NCBI RefSeq assembly: GCF_002812805.1
Contig: NZ_NMUM01000022.1
Span: forward strand, 186,001-250,000
Origin: Microbacterium lacus
Lineage (GTDB): Bacteria; Actinomycetota; Actinomycetes; Actinomycetales; Microbacteriaceae
DNA: 64,000 nucleotides
Direction of reading: 5' to 3'
The notes under the pieces are model-generated. The model searched no databases and was not told where the DNA came from. It worked only from the letters and a program-made list of their open reading frames with translations. This document shows, piece by piece, positions 62,218 to 64,000 of the stretch; the first letter of the stretch is position 1, and every line of letters starts with the position of its first letter. Position numbers and translations under genes: made by a program.

Positions 62218-63291
62218 ATGCCGCAGCTCGACCTGTCCGTGTCACCCGTCGAGCTCACCCGGGTGCTCTGTGACATTCCGAGCGTCTCGGGGGATGAGAC
62301 CCCCCTCGCGGATGCGATCGAGGCCGCGGTGTCGACGCTCCCGCATCTCGAGGTGTTCCGCGACGGTGACACGATCGTGGCGCGCACCATGCTCGGTCGC
62401 GACCAGCGGGTCGTGATCGCGGGACACATCGACACGGTGCCGATCAACGACAACCTGCCGACGCGCGATGTGGTCGTGGATGGCGAGGAGTGCATCTGGG
62501 GCCGCGGCACGGTCGATATGAAGGCCGGGGTGGCGGTGCAACTCGTGCTCGCCGCCGAGTTGGTCGAACCCCGGGTCGACATCACATGGATGTGGTACGA
62601 CCACGAGGAGGTGGATTCGAGCCTCAACGGGCTCAATCGGCTTTCGCGCGTCCGCCCCGATCTCTTCCAGGCCGACTTCGCGATCCTCGGTGAGCCCTCG
62701 GGCGGCGAGGTCGAGGGCGGATGCAACGGGACGCTTCGAGCCATCGTCCGGACGCACGGCGTGCGAGCGCACTCGGCACGCTCCTGGATCGGCGAGAACG
62801 CGATCCACAAGGCAGCCCCGATCCTCGAGCGACTCGCTCGCTATCGGGCGCAGACCGTCACCGTCGAGGGCCTCGACTACCGCGAGGGGCTCAACGCCGT
62901 GTCGATCTCGGGCGGCATCGCCGGCAACGTGATCCCCGATCTCTGCGAGGTAGAGGTGAACTTCCGCTTCGCGCCCAGCCGTTCCGAACTCGAGGCAGAA
63001 CAGCACGTCCGCGACGTGTTCGAGGGCTTCGAGATCGAGATCGTCGATCTCGCGCCGGGCGCGCGCCCGGGACTGGACGCCCTGCTGGCCCGGGAGTTCG
63101 TCGCGGCGGTCGGCGCCGAACCGCGACCGAAATACGGGTGGACGGATGTCGCACGCTTCTCCGCGCTCGGAGTGCCCGCGGTCAACTACGGACCCGGTGA
63201 CCCGCACCTCGCGCATCACGACGAGGAGCGGGTGCCGGTCGCCCAGATCGAGGCCGTGGCGCGCGGTTTGCGGGCGTGGCTGACGGCGTGA
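62218..63291 (+). CDS. dapE: Succinyl-diaminopimelate desuccinylase
   Basis: 357 residues, M20 metallopeptidase fold. Zinc ligands: H in '[11 protein letters not shown]', D in '[14 protein letters not shown]', E-E in '[12 protein letters not shown]', and H in '[13 protein letters not shown]'. It cleaves succinyl-L,L-DAP to L,L-DAP. TACACT lies 6 bp before the ATG, so the divergent dapD/dapE pair both appear leaderless. Its stop overlaps the next gene as GTGA. Confidence 0.95.
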   Translation: MPQLDLSVSPVELTRVLCDIPSVSGDETPLADAIEAAVSTLPHLEVFRDGDTIVARTMLGRDQRVVIAGHIDTVPINDNLPTRDVVVDGEECIWGRGTVDMKAGVAVQLVLAAELVEPRVDITWMWYDHEEVDSSLNGLNRLSRVRPDLFQADFAILGEPSGGEVEGGCNGTLRAIVRTHGVRAHSARSWIGENAIHKAAPILERLARYRAQTVTVEGLDYREGLNAVSISGGIAGNVIPDLCEVEVNFRFAPSRSELEAEQHVRDVFEGFEIEIVDLAPGARPGLDALLAREFVAAVGAEPRPKYGWTDVARFSALGVPAVNYGPGDPHLAHHDEERVPVAQIEAVARGLRAWLTA

Positions 63292-64000
63292 GCGAGGCCG
63301 AGGCTCCCGGCCCCGACGAGGACGCGCTGCTGATACGCCCGGCCCGAGGGCCTTGGATGGTGCTGTGGATCGCGTTGATCTACCTGGCCGCGCGGCTGGT
63401 CACGACGGGGCTGATGTTGCTCGCGTCTGCGATGTCGGGCCCGGATTCACGCTTCGGAGTCAACCCGGGGCTCGGATCCTTCATCATCGGCTGGGATGCC
63501 CAGTGGTACTGGCTGATCGCCGTCAGCGGTTATCCGACGCAACTCCCGCTGACGGACACGGGCGCGGTGGCCGAGAACGCCTGGGCCTTCATGCCGATCT
63601 ACGCCTTCCTCTCAAACGTCATCGGCATCCCCTTCGGCTACTGGGGCGCGGGTGGGTTCCTCGTCGCGATCGCGGCGGGCTTCGGCTGCTGCCTGGTGCT
63701 GTTCCAGATGACGCGCGGGCGCATCGGCGACACCGCCGCGCTGTGGTCGGTGGGCCTGTTCGCGTCGGCGCCCCTGGCGGCCCTGTTCCAGGTTGCGTAT
63801 GCCGAGTCGCTGTTCCTGCTGTGGCTGCTCGTATCGATCTGGTGCTTGCAGCGACGGCGCTACGGATGGCTCTACGCGCTGATTCCGCTCATGGCCTTCA
63901 CCCGACCGGGGGTGCTCGCGTTCGCGCTCTTCCTCGGGCTGTTCGGTCTCTGGCGGTGGTTCCGGCGCGACCGCGAGCCGCTCCACCGGATCGAGATCGC
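63288..64000 (+). CDS. PIG-V-like membrane mannosyltransferase, cut by the right edge
   Basis: 237 residues visible. GTG start at 63288 overlaps the dapE stop (GTGA). Several TM segments are seen; the luminal loop after the first, '[16 protein letters not shown]', resembles the W-D-x-W-Y motif of PIG-V/GT-C mannosyltransferases using lipid-linked donors. '[30 protein letters not shown]' and '[22 protein letters not shown]' fit the family. The end lies beyond the window. Confidence 0.82.
   Translation, partial: MSEAEAPGPDEDALLIRPARGPWMVLWIALIYLAARLVTTGLMLLASAMSGPDSRFGVNPGLGSFIIGWDAQWYWLIAVSGYPTQLPLTDTGAVAENAWAFMPIYAFLSNVIGIPFGYWGAGGFLVAIAAGFGCCLVLFQMTRGRIGDTAALWSVGLFASAPLAALFQVAYAESLFLLWLLVSIWCLQRRRYGWLYALIPLMAFTRPGVLAFALFLGLFGLWRWFRRDREPLHRIEI

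Noticed and set aside
1-64000. tRNA, rRNA or origin sequences
   Set aside because: I found no cloverleaf or rRNA-like tract and no DnaA-box cluster on reading both strands by eye; a tRNAscan/Infernal run would be decisive.

Overview
The window is GC-rich chromosomal DNA from an actinobacterium, most probably a member of Microbacteriaceae close to Microbacterium. This rests on very high third-position GC, the recurrent 'gcatccg/ggatgc' codon pairs, the LAQTG sorting signal, a second YidC next to a small DUF6412-like protein, and the fdxA-dapC pair. I see no tRNA, rRNA, CRISPR array or prophage. One apparently intact IS256-family element (about 15460-16873) is the only clear mobile element.

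Layout. 1-8.6 kb: a UvrA paralogue without the UvrB-binding domain (cut by the left edge), an Old Yellow Enzyme, an ABC-F ATPase, small regulatory, membrane and acidic proteins, then a DUF6412-like/yidC pair. 8.7-13.3 kb: a wall-anchored protein with five lamin-tail domains, a phosphodiesterase and a small conserved protein. 13.3-18.2 kb: a CrtI-like FAD oxidoreductase coupled to an SRPBCC protein, the IS256 element and a zinc alcohol dehydrogenase. 18.2-26.3 kb: a 44-residue peptide ending CCGGGCCS, a PfpI-family protein, two DHA2 drug exporters (one with a divergent TetR), an ABC exporter and a GT2 glycosyltransferase. 26.3-32.2 kb: a complete de novo NAD operon (ndnR-like Nudix repressor, nadA, nadB, nadC, nadS), joined mostly by 4-bp stop/start overlaps, with two 21-bp operators over its promoter. 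32.3-38.6 kb: a MarP-like protease, then a tandem glycine riboswitch controlling gcvT-gcvH-gcvP. 38.8-40.8 kb: an AbiEi-like protein and a CPBP protein. 40.9-53 kb: two separate oligopeptide/nickel-type ABC importers, each with fused OppD-OppF ATPases. 53.1-64 kb: typA/bipA, azlCD, fdxA, dapC, gltA, a GIY-YIG protein, ppk2, divergent dapD/dapE, and a PIG-V-like mannosyltransferase cut by the right edge.

Regulation. A striking feature is the number of genes whose start codon lies 6-7 bp after a TANNNT -10 hexamer, the arrangement expected for leaderless mRNAs. At least 14 starts fit on both strands, and several weak gene or start calls are settled by it. Operonic genes use ATGA/GTGA overlaps instead. 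Intergenic spaces hold two families of hairpin repeats: a GCGAAACACC double-palindrome (three copies) and small hairpins that keep the same 11-base loop (TCGACARGCTC) while the stem differs.

Most interesting items: the doubled NAD operator, the conserved-loop/variable-stem hairpins, the GCGAAACACC palindromes, the leaderless Cys-rich peptide, a possible Shine-Dalgarno-masking helix behind the glycine riboswitch, and in-frame minisatellites inside two core enzymes (NadB, GcvP). I found no clear new defence or biosynthetic system.
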